64,000 nucleotides of DNA from CAWGLW01 sp963823525 (GTDB lineage: Bacteria; Pseudomonadota; Gammaproteobacteria; Steroidobacterales; Steroidobacteraceae): positions 930,001 through 994,000 of the forward strand of contig CAWGLW010000006.1 of the NCBI GenBank assembly GCA_963823525.1. Reading direction: 5' to 3'. Each line of letters begins with the position of its first letter. The first letter of the stretch is position 1. The notes under the pieces are model-generated. The model made no database searches. It was given only the letters and a program-made list of their open reading frames with translations, and was not told the DNA's origin. This document shows positions 54,722 through 63,428 of this stretch, in pieces. Both the position numbers and the translations under genes were made by a program.

Positions 54722-57367
54722 ATGTGTCATCGGGCACAAAGGACCGGCCATCGACTCGTGAGTATTTCGTCACCCAAGCCGAACCGTCGCAGATCCGGGC
54801 TGGGTCGCCTTGGCCTGCCCATCGGGCTGTGGCTGGTGCTTGGCTTTGCGGTGGTCATCGGTGCGTTCGTCACCGCGAGCACCGTTGCGATGCGCAGCAC
54901 GCGGCATGCCACGACGGATGTGGCACGGGTGCAGAACGAAATCGAGCCATTGACACGCACCGCCAGGCAACTCGGCGACCGGGCCGCTGCCTTTGACCGG
55001 GCGGTGCTTGCGTTCCTGAGAGTGGGTTCGGATGAGAATCGCACTGCCGTCGTGCAGTCCGGCGTCGAACTTTCGGCTGCGATTGACAGTGTCGCCAGGG
55101 CTGAAATCAGGGCCTCGGGAAGCGATGCGCAACTCACCTTCCAGGCACTCGCCTCTCACCAGGCGGAAGGTTTCCAATTGCTGCTGCAGCACGACCAGCG
55201 CCTCAACGCGCTGGCTGGCCTCGCCGCCACTTTCGACCGGCTCGATCGCCGAATTACCGGGGCGGGCGGTGGCGGCCTGCGGATTGGTGACAGCCTCGTC
55301 TCCCGCCCGTCACTGGCGGAGCTGGCCCGGGCGCTGGAAACCATGCGTAACGAGACCACCAACGAATTTTCGCGCGCCGGTGCGAATCGCAGCGCACAGG
55401 ACTCCGTTGGCGAGCAACGTTTTGAAAGCCTGCTCAAGCGTCACCGGGCTGAACTGCGAAGCTCGCCGGGGGACGCATGGCTGGAACTCCTCAACGAGGA
55501 CTTCGGCAAGGCGCGAAGTGCCCGAAAACGGATCCGCGAACTCGACACCAGCATGGAGACTCGTCGCGCCGAATTCTCATCCGGCGGGGATGCGCTGGCG
55601 CGCCAGATTCAGGTCGAGGTCGAGGCCCCGGCCTGGCAGGAGCTGATGGCCGCGGCAGAGGCCGCACGCAAAGCCGCGACAGTTGCCGAGCAGACAATTG
55701 CCGATGCGACCGTGAAGGCAGTGCTGCTCACCCTGCTCGCACTGGTTATCACCGCCTGGGCGATCACCTGGCCGATCCGCCGCCTGACGGCAGGTACTCG
55801 ACAGCTTGCCTCCGGCGACCTGACAACCCGGGTACCACGCGGCGGCGCAAACGAAATTGACGAGCTGGCCCAGGCGTTCAATCACCTGGCCTCCGAACTC
55901 GACGCGGCCGAGCATTCGGTCAAGACGTACCAGGCCCAGCTCGAACGAAGGGTCGAAGAGCGCACGCTCGCCCTGCGACACCTTGCCGAGCATGATCCGC
56001 TGACCAACCTTCCGAACCGGCGCCAGCTGTTTGCCAAGCTGGACGAGTTGATCAGCAGCGCCGATCCGGCCCATGCGCGGCTTGCCGTGCTGTTCCTGGA
56101 TCTCGATAACTTCAAGACCGTCAATGACAGCCTCGGGCACGAGTTTGGCGATCGTGTGCTCACCGAGATTGGAGAGCGTTTGCGCCAGATCAGCGGCGAG
56201 ACCGGATTTATCGCACGCATCGGAGGTGACGAGTTCACACTGGTTTTCCCATTCTCCGGTGCGGCGGAGGAGATCGAGAACAAGACCTCGAAGCTGGTCG
56301 GCAGTTTCCGCCAGCCGCTTGTCATCGATCAGCGTGAGATTGCAATCGGTGTCAGTTGTGGCGCGGCGGTTTTCCCCGATCACGGCAAAGATGCGACGGC
56401 CTTGCTGCGGGCCGCCGACACAGCCCTCTTCCATGCGAAAGAGCTCGGGCGGAATCGCCTGTGCGTGTACCACCCCGGGTTGCTCGTGGCAGCCTCGAAC
56501 CGGTTTCGCGCAGAACAGGCGCTGCGCCGAGCCATCGATGGCGGCGAGTTCATGCTCCATTACCAGCCGCAGGTCTGCCTGAGCGGCAAACGGACGACCA
56601 GTGTCGAGGCACTTTTGCGGTGGCGTCAGAGCGATGACCTCATTGTGCCGGCCGGCGAGTTCATCGCCATCGCGGAACAGTCGGGACTGATGCTCGCAAT
56701 CAACGAATGGGTGCTCGAAACGGCCGCCCGGGACGTCAGCGAATGGCGCCGAGGTGGCTGGACCGACGCGAAAGTCGCGATCAACGTATCCTCGCAGCAG
56801 TTCGTGGCCGGTGATTTTCCATTGCAGATCGAACGGCTGCTGAGGCGACACGAGCTGCCGGCGGAAGCCCTGGAACTTGAATTGACCGAAGGCATGCTGC
56901 AGACGGGCGCGATCACGGTCGAGACGCTTCGCGGGTTGCGCATGCTGGGCGTCTCAACGGCCCTCGATGATTTCGGAACCGGTTACTCATCGCTCACCTC
57001 GCTGGAACAATTGCCGCTGAGCCGGGTGAAACTGGACCGGAGTGTCGTCGCGGAAGTGGACTGGAATCCGCGCGCCGCGTCGATTGCACGTTCGATCATC
57101 GGGCTGTGCCGGACACTGGGCCTGCAGGTGACCGTGGAGGGCGTTGAGCGGCCGAACCAGCTGGATTTCCTGGTCGGCTGTGGCGAAGTATCGGTGCAGG
57201 GATTCCTCGTTGCCCGACCCCAGGACGCCGCCGAAATCATCGGCCTCGTCAACGGCAGTCATGATCGCATGACATCTTTGCTGCAGGCAGCAGAGCTCAG
57301 CCGCCAGGATCCCACGATCGAAATGGGCGACTCGACGATCCGGATGCTGCGGCAACGCCGCAGCTGA
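54722..57367 (+). CDS. Membrane-bound diguanylate cyclase/phosphodiesterase (GGDEF-EAL)
   Basis: An 881-residue c-di-GMP enzyme. Two membrane helices (about 30-55 and 335-355) enclose a periplasmic helical sensor region of about 280 residues. HAMP follows near 355-405, then GGDEF near 430-590 and EAL near 605-860. The active motifs are intact: RIGGDEF in the cyclase domain, and EALLRW and DDFGTGYSSL in the phosphodiesterase domain, so both activities are possible. The ATG at 54722 has no clear ribosome site; GTG 54758 is an alternative that would remove 12 residues. What the sensor detects is unknown. Confidence 0.88.
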   Translation: MCHRAQRTGHRLVSISSPKPNRRRSGLGRLGLPIGLWLVLGFAVVIGAFVTASTVAMRSTRHATTDVARVQNEIEPLTRTARQLGDRAAAFDRAVLAFLRVGSDENRTAVVQSGVELSAAIDSVARAEIRASGSDAQLTFQALASHQAEGFQLLLQHDQRLNALAGLAATFDRLDRRITGAGGGGLRIGDSLVSRPSLAELARALETMRNETTNEFSRAGANRSAQDSVGEQRFESLLKRHRAELRSSPGDAWLELLNEDFGKARSARKRIRELDTSMETRRAEFSSGGDALARQIQVEVEAPAWQELMAAAEAARKAATVAEQTIADATVKAVLLTLLALVITAWAITWPIRRLTAGTRQLASGDLTTRVPRGGANEIDELAQAFNHLASELDAAEHSVKTYQAQLERRVEERTLALRHLAEHDPLTNLPNRRQLFAKLDELISSADPAHARLAVLFLDLDNFKTVNDSLGHEFGDRVLTEIGERLRQISGETGFIARIGGDEFTLVFPFSGAAEEIENKTSKLVGSFRQPLVIDQREIAIGVSCGAAVFPDHGKDATALLRAADTALFHAKELGRNRLCVYHPGLLVAASNRFRAEQALRRAIDGGEFMLHYQPQVCLSGKRTTSVEALLRWRQSDDLIVPAGEFIAIAEQSGLMLAINEWVLETAARDVSEWRRGGWTDAKVAINVSSQQFVAGDFPLQIERLLRRHELPAEALELELTEGMLQTGAITVETLRGLRMLGVSTALDDFGTGYSSLTSLEQLPLSRVKLDRSVVAEVDWNPRAASIARSIIGLCRTLGLQVTVEGVERPNQLDFLVGCGEVSVQGFLVARPQDAAEIIGLVNGSHDRMTSLLQAAELSRQDPTIEMGDSTIRMLRQRRS

Positions 57368-57691
57368 CCCGGCATGCCCGGCCTCGTGTGGCCCTGGATT
57401 CATCACGGCGTTATGTCATGTGCTCCCCGCGGTGGGAGCGGACGAGGTGCGCACGACGCTGAACAGCCTGCACCGGTTCCGCCAGGCAAAAAACTTCTCC
57501 AAAGAAGAAGGCAAATAGAAGGCATATGTCGATAAGAAGCGCCTAAAATCCATAAACGTGCGCTGACGATGTCCGCTTCTCGCCCTCCCAGCCAGTATCC
57601 GCAGCAGCAGGGTCAGGGTTGCGAGAAACCCCGATTCAGAGCCGGTTCGGCCCACGATATGCTTCAGTTTATACGCGACGGGAGCAGGTTT
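57368..57691 (+). other. Intergenic region with no recognised gene (324 bases)
   Basis: Possible reading frames here lack family resemblance and codon structure. The stretch holds a six-base inverted repeat (GCTCCC at 57422-57427 with GGGAGC at 57434-57439) without a T-run, and an A-rich stretch near 57485-57535 (AAAAAACTTCTCC, AAAGAAGAAGG) that may be promoter DNA for the secreted protein downstream. I can assign nothing more. Confidence 0.4.
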
Positions 57692-58207
57692 ATGAGCAAA
57701 CGATTGCTGATGAGTGGCCTCGCGATACTGGCTCTGGGGAGCGCCAGTGCGGCCGAGCCGATCCTGATGTCCGGCGACTGGGGTCCCGCTGCCTGCGCTG
57801 CCTGGAATACCGACGCGGTGCTGACAAAGGAACTGGCGGAAAGCGGCTGGATCGCTAACGACAAGGGCCGCGGATACAAGGTCATGCAGGTCTTCCGCAA
57901 GGACTGCGGTGATACGCCGACCGTCGAACTCCGTGTCGCAGTGCAGGATGGCGAGGCGCGCTGTGTCTACGGGGGAGCGGTTGAGACCGCAGCGCTCGAC
58001 AAAGGCGCGGACTACGTCATGAGCGCAGACACCGGGCGCTGGCTGGAGATGGGCGAGGGCAAGTATGGACCGATGAAGGCGATGATGCTGGGCCGACTTT
58101 CTTTCACCGGACCCTACGGTGAGGCAATGGGAAACATGGGTCCGTTTGCGAATTTCCTGCTGCTGGTTGGCAAGGTCCCGGCCCGGTCGGATAGCTGCCC
58201 ACCCTGA
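57692..58207 (+). CDS. Exported SCP2-like lipid-binding protein
   Basis: A 171-residue protein with a Sec signal (LAILALGSASA, cleavage before AEPILMSG) and four cysteines in the mature part. Residues 100-165 resemble the SCP2 sterol-carrier fold: YVMSADTGRWLEM, KYGPMKAMMLGRLSFTGPYG and FANFLLLVGKV. SCP2 domains bind fatty acyl or sterol ligands, but they are normally cytoplasmic, so a periplasmic copy is uncommon. GGAG lies nine bases before the ATG. It may carry lipid in the periplasm; this is inferred from the fold. Confidence 0.6.
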   Translation: MSKRLLMSGLAILALGSASAAEPILMSGDWGPAACAAWNTDAVLTKELAESGWIANDKGRGYKVMQVFRKDCGDTPTVELRVAVQDGEARCVYGGAVETAALDKGADYVMSADTGRWLEMGEGKYGPMKAMMLGRLSFTGPYGEAMGNMGPFANFLLLVGKVPARSDSCPP

Positions 58208-58263
58208 ACCACAGGTCGTTCGAACCGGCCGCCCTCACGGGCGCCCTGCGACGTTGAGCCCCG

Positions 58264-59934
58264 TCAGGCCGGCCTCTTGCGGCCGCCACGGCTGCCCGCC
58301 TTTGACGCCAGGCCGCGTGACGATTTGCCTGCCACTGTGCTTTTGCGTCTGGCAGATGGCGCGCCGCGATTCCGGACAGGCTTCCCGGCGGCTTTGCTAA
58401 CGCGTTGTTTCTTCGCGGAACGCCTAGCCGGCTTTTTCGCCTTCGTCTTTTTTCCTTCGGTCTCGATCGCGCGCCGGGCGTGCGGAAGGACCTGCTCGCA
58501 CATGGCATCGAACGCTTCGGTCAGGCATTCGGCCAGTCCCTGTGGGTCCTTGATCCACGAGGCGGCGCCAGAGAACGAGATAAACAGCTTGCCGTCGTAA
58601 CTCGTTACCGGAATCGTCGGTCCGGTCAGCGGCGAGGACGGTGGGCTGCCGCTGAGAAGAACCAGTTTTGCCCCCATGAAGTACAGTGGCTCTTGCGGGC
58701 CAGGAACGTTCGTGATGATGCAGTTCGATAACGGCCGCTTGCTGGAAGATCGCAGCGTCGCCTGAACCGCGATGCGGGAACCCAGCGCCAGAAGCAGGTT
58801 CGGCGCCTCCTTGCCAATCGCGATCAGTTCCTTGACCGGAGCCGCATTCTGAGTCTCCTTCGAGCGCTTCGTGCCTGTGACGATACCGCGCATTCGCTCC
58901 AGCAGATCGTCTTGCGTCGTGCGCAGATTCGTCCGCATCAGCGAAATGTCATTACCCGCGAGACTGTCGTTGCTCAGCTTGTCGCTGCGAATGTTGATCG
59001 GGCAGATGGCCTGCAGATCGGCCTTGACGCTCTTTTTCATCCGGGCGAGATAGCGGCGAAGACCCTCGCCCACCAGCGTCAGCACAACGTCGTTAACCGT
59101 CGCTCCATCGACCGCCTTGCGCATCGCAATGATGTCGGACAGCGGAAACATCCGCAGCTGAAACACGCGCCGGTAATCCATTTCCTGGTTAAAGATGGTT
59201 GCCGGCGCCGGTGCAATCGCGCCGAGCAGGTCGCCCGAACTCTCCCCACTGCTGAACCGTGATAACGCTTTGCCGGCCATCGGTATCAGGGCCTCGCCGA
59301 GGTACGGCAGCGCCCTGATCAGGCGGGCTTCGAGTTTGACGAAACGTGTTGCGTTATTGACCACGGCACGCACGGCCATCTCGGACATCGTCGGAACCGG
59401 CTCGCGCACGCCGACCGGGGGCCTGGGCATTTTCTGGCCGGCGGGCTGGTGCAGCGCCATCATGATGCCGCGCGCCGTCGTACCGTCTGCAATCGCGTGA
59501 TGCAGTCGGGTCAGGATTGCAAAACTGTTCGGCGGCAGGCCTTCGATGTTGTCGAGCCCTTCGACCACGTGCATGTCCCAGAGCGGCTTGCTGATGTCCA
59601 TGTTGGCCGCCTGGATCTGCCCGACCAGGATGCAGAACTGCCGCCAGTCGCCGGGCCTTGGGAGCCCGATATGCCGGACATGAGACTCAATGTGATAGGC
59701 GGGGTCATCGACCCAGTAGGGCGCATCGATGTTGAATGGCACGTTGACGAGCTTGCGCCTGAAGACCGGCAAGGGCGTCAGCCGCTGATCGAAGTACTGG
59801 AGAATGTCCCGATACCGGAGCACCCCGCCGGGAACTCCTGACTGATCGTAGATTGTCAGGATCGTAAAGTGCGTCTTGATCGTGGCGGTTTCAACGTGGA
59901 GGAAGGTCGCGTCCTGCCCGACTAGCTGTCTCAT
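58264..59934 (-). CDS. Wax ester synthase / acyl-CoA:diacylglycerol acyltransferase (WS/DGAT), divergent copy 3
   Basis: A 556-residue WS/DGAT. The catalytic HHAIADG lies near residue 145, NDVVLTLVGEGLRRYL near 280 and the classical NVPGP segment (CIITNVPGPQEPLYFMGAKL) near 410. It is closer to the mainstream family than the pair at 6294-9423. The last 75 residues are low-complexity and very basic (for example KKTKAKKPARRSAKKQR and GSRGGRKRP), as in the other two copies. ATG 59934 is chosen because GGGGGC precedes it. It is convergent with the SCP2-like gene and divergent from the transglutaminase gene. Confidence 0.88.
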   Translation of the reverse strand: MRQLVGQDATFLHVETATIKTHFTILTIYDQSGVPGGVLRYRDILQYFDQRLTPLPVFRRKLVNVPFNIDAPYWVDDPAYHIESHVRHIGLPRPGDWRQFCILVGQIQAANMDISKPLWDMHVVEGLDNIEGLPPNSFAILTRLHHAIADGTTARGIMMALHQPAGQKMPRPPVGVREPVPTMSEMAVRAVVNNATRFVKLEARLIRALPYLGEALIPMAGKALSRFSSGESSGDLLGAIAPAPATIFNQEMDYRRVFQLRMFPLSDIIAMRKAVDGATVNDVVLTLVGEGLRRYLARMKKSVKADLQAICPINIRSDKLSNDSLAGNDISLMRTNLRTTQDDLLERMRGIVTGTKRSKETQNAAPVKELIAIGKEAPNLLLALGSRIAVQATLRSSSKRPLSNCIITNVPGPQEPLYFMGAKLVLLSGSPPSSPLTGPTIPVTSYDGKLFISFSGAASWIKDPQGLAECLTEAFDAMCEQVLPHARRAIETEGKKTKAKKPARRSAKKQRVSKAAGKPVRNRGAPSARRKSTVAGKSSRGLASKAGSRGGRKRPA

Positions 59935-60089
59935 TAAAGCCCCCGATATCCGTGCCCCTGATTGGGCATTGTAGCCGCAACGGCAGGTGCCGGAGCGTTC
60001 GCAGGAAGGCCGAGGCAATCGAGTATCATCTGTTACCGTGCCCGGCCGACTTCGCCAGGCCTTTGACCCGTATCAGAGTCCATCAATCA

Positions 60090-63000
60090 ATGTCCATTCA
60101 TGTTGCGCTGACTCACTGTACCCGTTACCGATACCCGGGGCCCGCCACCCTGGGTCCCCAGGTCGTCCGGCTGCGCCCGGCGCCGCACTGCCGCACCCCA
60201 ATCCTCAGTTACTCGCTGCGGATCGAGCCGGCCGAGCATTTCCTCAACTGGCAGCAGGATCCACTCGGCAACTACATGGCGCGCATCCTGGTGCCGGAGA
60301 AGACTGAGGCGTTCAAGGTTCAGGTCGACCTGGTTGCCGAAATGGCGGTCTTCAACCCGTTCGACTTTTTTCTCGAGCCGGAGGCTGAACAGTACCCGTT
60401 CCGATATGCACCAGTTCTTGCAAAGGAACTCGAGCCCTACCTTGAAGTCGAAACGCTGGGTCCGCAGTTGCAGGGATGGCTGGAAAAGCGGGCGGACAAG
60501 GCCGAGCCGACGATCGATTTCCTGGTCAGGCTCACCCGTCAATTGCATGAGGAAATCGCCTACATCGTCCGAATGGAGCCGGGCGTGCAGAGCTGCGAGG
60601 AGACGCTGACCCTCAAGAGCGGCTCCTGCCGCGACTCGGCCTGGCTGCTGGTACAGATCATGCGCAGGTTGGGCGTGGCCGCACGCTTTGTCTCTGGCTA
60701 CCTCATTCAGCTCAAGCCCGACGTCAAATCACTCGACGGGCCCTCGGGATCGGAAACGGATTTCACAGACCTTCACGCATGGACCGAAGTGTATCTGCCC
60801 GGTGCGGGCTGGATCGGGCTTGACCCGACCTCGGGTCTGCTGGCCGGCGAAGGGCACCTGCCGCTGGCGTGTGCGCCCCACCACACAGGTGCCGCGCCGA
60901 TCAGTGGCTCTGCGGATTCGAAGCAGGTCGATTTCAGCTTCGACATGCAGATTGCCCGGATTTACGAATCACCGCGCGTAACAAGACCCTATTCCGAAAT
61001 GCAGTGGTCGCAGATCGACGCACTCGGGACACGCGTTGACGAGCTGTTGCAGGCCAGCGACGTGCGCCTGACGATGGGCGGCGAACCGACCTTCGTTTCG
61101 ATCGACAATGTCGATTCCCCCGAATGGAATACGGCCGCCCTTGGACCACACAAGCGGGAACTCGCCACCACGCTGATCAGGCGACTGCGGGACCGTTTCG
61201 CACCGAACGGGCTGCTGCACTTCGGACAGGGCAAGTGGTACCCCGGCGAGTCATTACCGCGATGGGCATTCGCTCTTTACTGGCGGGATGATCAGGCCGC
61301 ACTGTGGGATGACCAGCGGCTCATAGCGGCGGACCTCCACGAAGGCAAAGCAGGGCCCGAGCAGGCCAGGGCGTTCGCGGAAGTCCTGGCAGAAACGCTG
61401 GGCGTACAGACCGATTGCGTCGTGCCCGCCTACGAAGACCCTGCACCCTACCTCGTTCGTGAGCAACAGTTACCCGAGAATGTGGACCCTTCAGATTCGC
61501 GGCTGAAGGATCCCGAGGAGCGAGCGCGGCTTGCGCGGGTGTTCGAGCGCGGTCTCGGGGAACCGGTCGGATACGTACTGCCGCTGCAACGCTGGAACGC
61601 CGCGCATCAGCGGGCCTGGTACAGCGAACGCTGGACCACTCGCCGAGGGCGATTATTCCTCGTACCGGGCGACTCACCGATCGGTTTTCGACTGCCCATC
61701 GAGTCCCTGCCCCACGTGCCGGAATCGCAGTACCCCTATTCCCTGCCGGCCGATCCCTTTGCACCGAAGGAACCGCTGCCGGGGACTGATAAGCCACACG
61801 CAATGCAGCGGACGCTGCCGGGAACAACGGACACTTCGGGTCATCGACAAACCGTGGTCGAACAAGGCCGGGCCGTGAAAGGGCGCGGCATTGCCAGACA
61901 GGCGCTGGCGGTTGAACCACGAGACGGAAGGCTCTGGGTCTTCCTGCCGCCCACCGAGACGGCAAACGACTACGTGGAGTTGATCGACAGCATCGAATCC
62001 ACCGCGGCCCGGCTGGAGATGCCGGTTCACATCGAGGGCTACACGCCGCCTGAGGATGAGCGACTGAACGTCGTGAAGGTTACGCCGGACCCCGGCGTCA
62101 TCGAGGTCAACGTGCAACCGGCGCGGAACTGGCGCGAACTGGTCAACATCACGGAGACGATCTACGAGGAAGCGCGTGCGATCCGCCTGAACGCGGAAAA
62201 GTTCCTGGTCGATGGACGTCACACCGGTACCGGCGGCGGCAACCACATTGTCGTCGGCGGGGCGACGCCGGCGGACAGCCCTTTTCTTCGCCGCCCCGAC
62301 CTGCTGCGAAGTCTGATCACCTACTGGCAGAATCACCCCTCGCTTTCGTTTCTGTTCTCCGGTCTTTTCATCGGCCCCAGCAGCCAGGCGCCACGCATCG
62401 ACGAAGCGCGCCACGACCAGCTCCATGAGCTCGAAATCGCGTTCGCCCAGATGGCAGCGCCACAACCCGATGAAACCGTGCCTCCCTGGATGATCGATCG
62501 TCTGCTGCGAAACATCCTGATTGATGCGACCGGTAACACGCATCGAACCGAAATCTGTATCGATAAACTGTACTCGCCGGACGGCCCGACCGGCCGCCTC
62601 GGCCTCGTGGAGTTTCGCGGCTTCGAGATGCCTCCGCATGAACACATGAGCCTGACACAGCAGCTGTTGCTGCGCGCGCTGATTGCGCGCTTCTGGAAAC
62701 AGCCGTGCACGCAGCCGCTGGTTCGCTGGGGAACCTCGTTGCACGATCGCTTCATGCTGCCGCATTTTGTACGGGAGGATTTCCAGCAGGTGCTTCTGGA
62801 CATGCGCAGCCATGGTTTTGAGTTCGAGGACGCCTGGTTTGCCTCGCACCATGAATTTCGATTCCCGGTCTACGGGCACGTTCAGTATGGGGGCGTGGAG
62901 CTCGAACTGCGCCAGGCGCTGGAGCCGTGGCACGTGCTGGGCGAGGAAGGCACGGTCGGCGGCACCGCGCGCAGCGTCGACTCGTCGCTGGAACGGCTTC

Positions 63001-63428
63001 AGGTTCTCGCTCGCGGCCTCACCGACTCCCGTCATATCATCACCTGTAACGGTCATCGTCTGCCCATGCGCGGCACGGGTGTTGCCGGTGAGGCGGTCGC
63101 GGGTGTGCGTTTCCGCGCCTGGCAACCGCCGCACTGCCTGCACCCGACCATTGGCGTGCACACGCCGCTGGTTTTCGACGTGCTCGATGCCTGGTCCGGC
63201 CGGTCGCTTGGCGGCTGCACGTACCACGTGGCGCACCCCGGCGGACGGAATTATGAAACCTTTCCGGTTAATTCCTACGAAGCAGAAAGCCGTCGACTGG
63301 CCCGGTTCTCCGCCTCCGGGCATACGCCGGGTCCGGTCGAGATACCGCCCGAGACACTCGATCCGGAGTTTCCGCTGACTCTCGATCTGCGCCGCTTCAG
63401 AGCGGCTCGCACGGAACCGCGCACTTGA
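60090..63428 (+). CDS. Transglutaminase-like protein fused to DUF2126
   Basis: A 1112-residue cytoplasmic protein. The first 300 residues are a bacterial transglutaminase-like domain with an N-terminal subdomain (HVALTHCTRYRY) and the catalytic triad: Cys in KSGSCRDSAWLLV near 175, His in DLHAWTEVYLP near 230 and Asp in GLDPTSG near 246. The rest matches DUF2126 (VRLTMGGEPTFVSIDNVDSPEW near 325, TGTGGGNHIVVGG near 715). Such proteins occur with ATP-grasp and alpha-E genes in a predicted peptide-forming or peptide-modifying system. The ATP-grasp gene that follows overlaps its stop by four bases. I chose ATG 60090, where the domain begins; the upstream reading has no family match. Confidence 0.85.
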   Translation: MSIHVALTHCTRYRYPGPATLGPQVVRLRPAPHCRTPILSYSLRIEPAEHFLNWQQDPLGNYMARILVPEKTEAFKVQVDLVAEMAVFNPFDFFLEPEAEQYPFRYAPVLAKELEPYLEVETLGPQLQGWLEKRADKAEPTIDFLVRLTRQLHEEIAYIVRMEPGVQSCEETLTLKSGSCRDSAWLLVQIMRRLGVAARFVSGYLIQLKPDVKSLDGPSGSETDFTDLHAWTEVYLPGAGWIGLDPTSGLLAGEGHLPLACAPHHTGAAPISGSADSKQVDFSFDMQIARIYESPRVTRPYSEMQWSQIDALGTRVDELLQASDVRLTMGGEPTFVSIDNVDSPEWNTAALGPHKRELATTLIRRLRDRFAPNGLLHFGQGKWYPGESLPRWAFALYWRDDQAALWDDQRLIAADLHEGKAGPEQARAFAEVLAETLGVQTDCVVPAYEDPAPYLVREQQLPENVDPSDSRLKDPEERARLARVFERGLGEPVGYVLPLQRWNAAHQRAWYSERWTTRRGRLFLVPGDSPIGFRLPIESLPHVPESQYPYSLPADPFAPKEPLPGTDKPHAMQRTLPGTTDTSGHRQTVVEQGRAVKGRGIARQALAVEPRDGRLWVFLPPTETANDYVELIDSIESTAARLEMPVHIEGYTPPEDERLNVVKVTPDPGVIEVNVQPARNWRELVNITETIYEEARAIRLNAEKFLVDGRHTGTGGGNHIVVGGATPADSPFLRRPDLLRSLITYWQNHPSLSFLFSGLFIGPSSQAPRIDEARHDQLHELEIAFAQMAAPQPDETVPPWMIDRLLRNILIDATGNTHRTEICIDKLYSPDGPTGRLGLVEFRGFEMPPHEHMSLTQQLLLRALIARFWKQPCTQPLVRWGTSLHDRFMLPHFVREDFQQVLLDMRSHGFEFEDAWFASHHEFRFPVYGHVQYGGVELELRQALEPWHVLGEEGTVGGTARSVDSSLERLQVLARGLTDSRHIITCNGHRLPMRGTGVAGEAVAGVRFRAWQPPHCLHPTIGVHTPLVFDVLDAWSGRSLGGCTYHVAHPGGRNYETFPVNSYEAESRRLARFSASGHTPGPVEIPPETLDPEFPLTLDLRRFRAARTEPRT

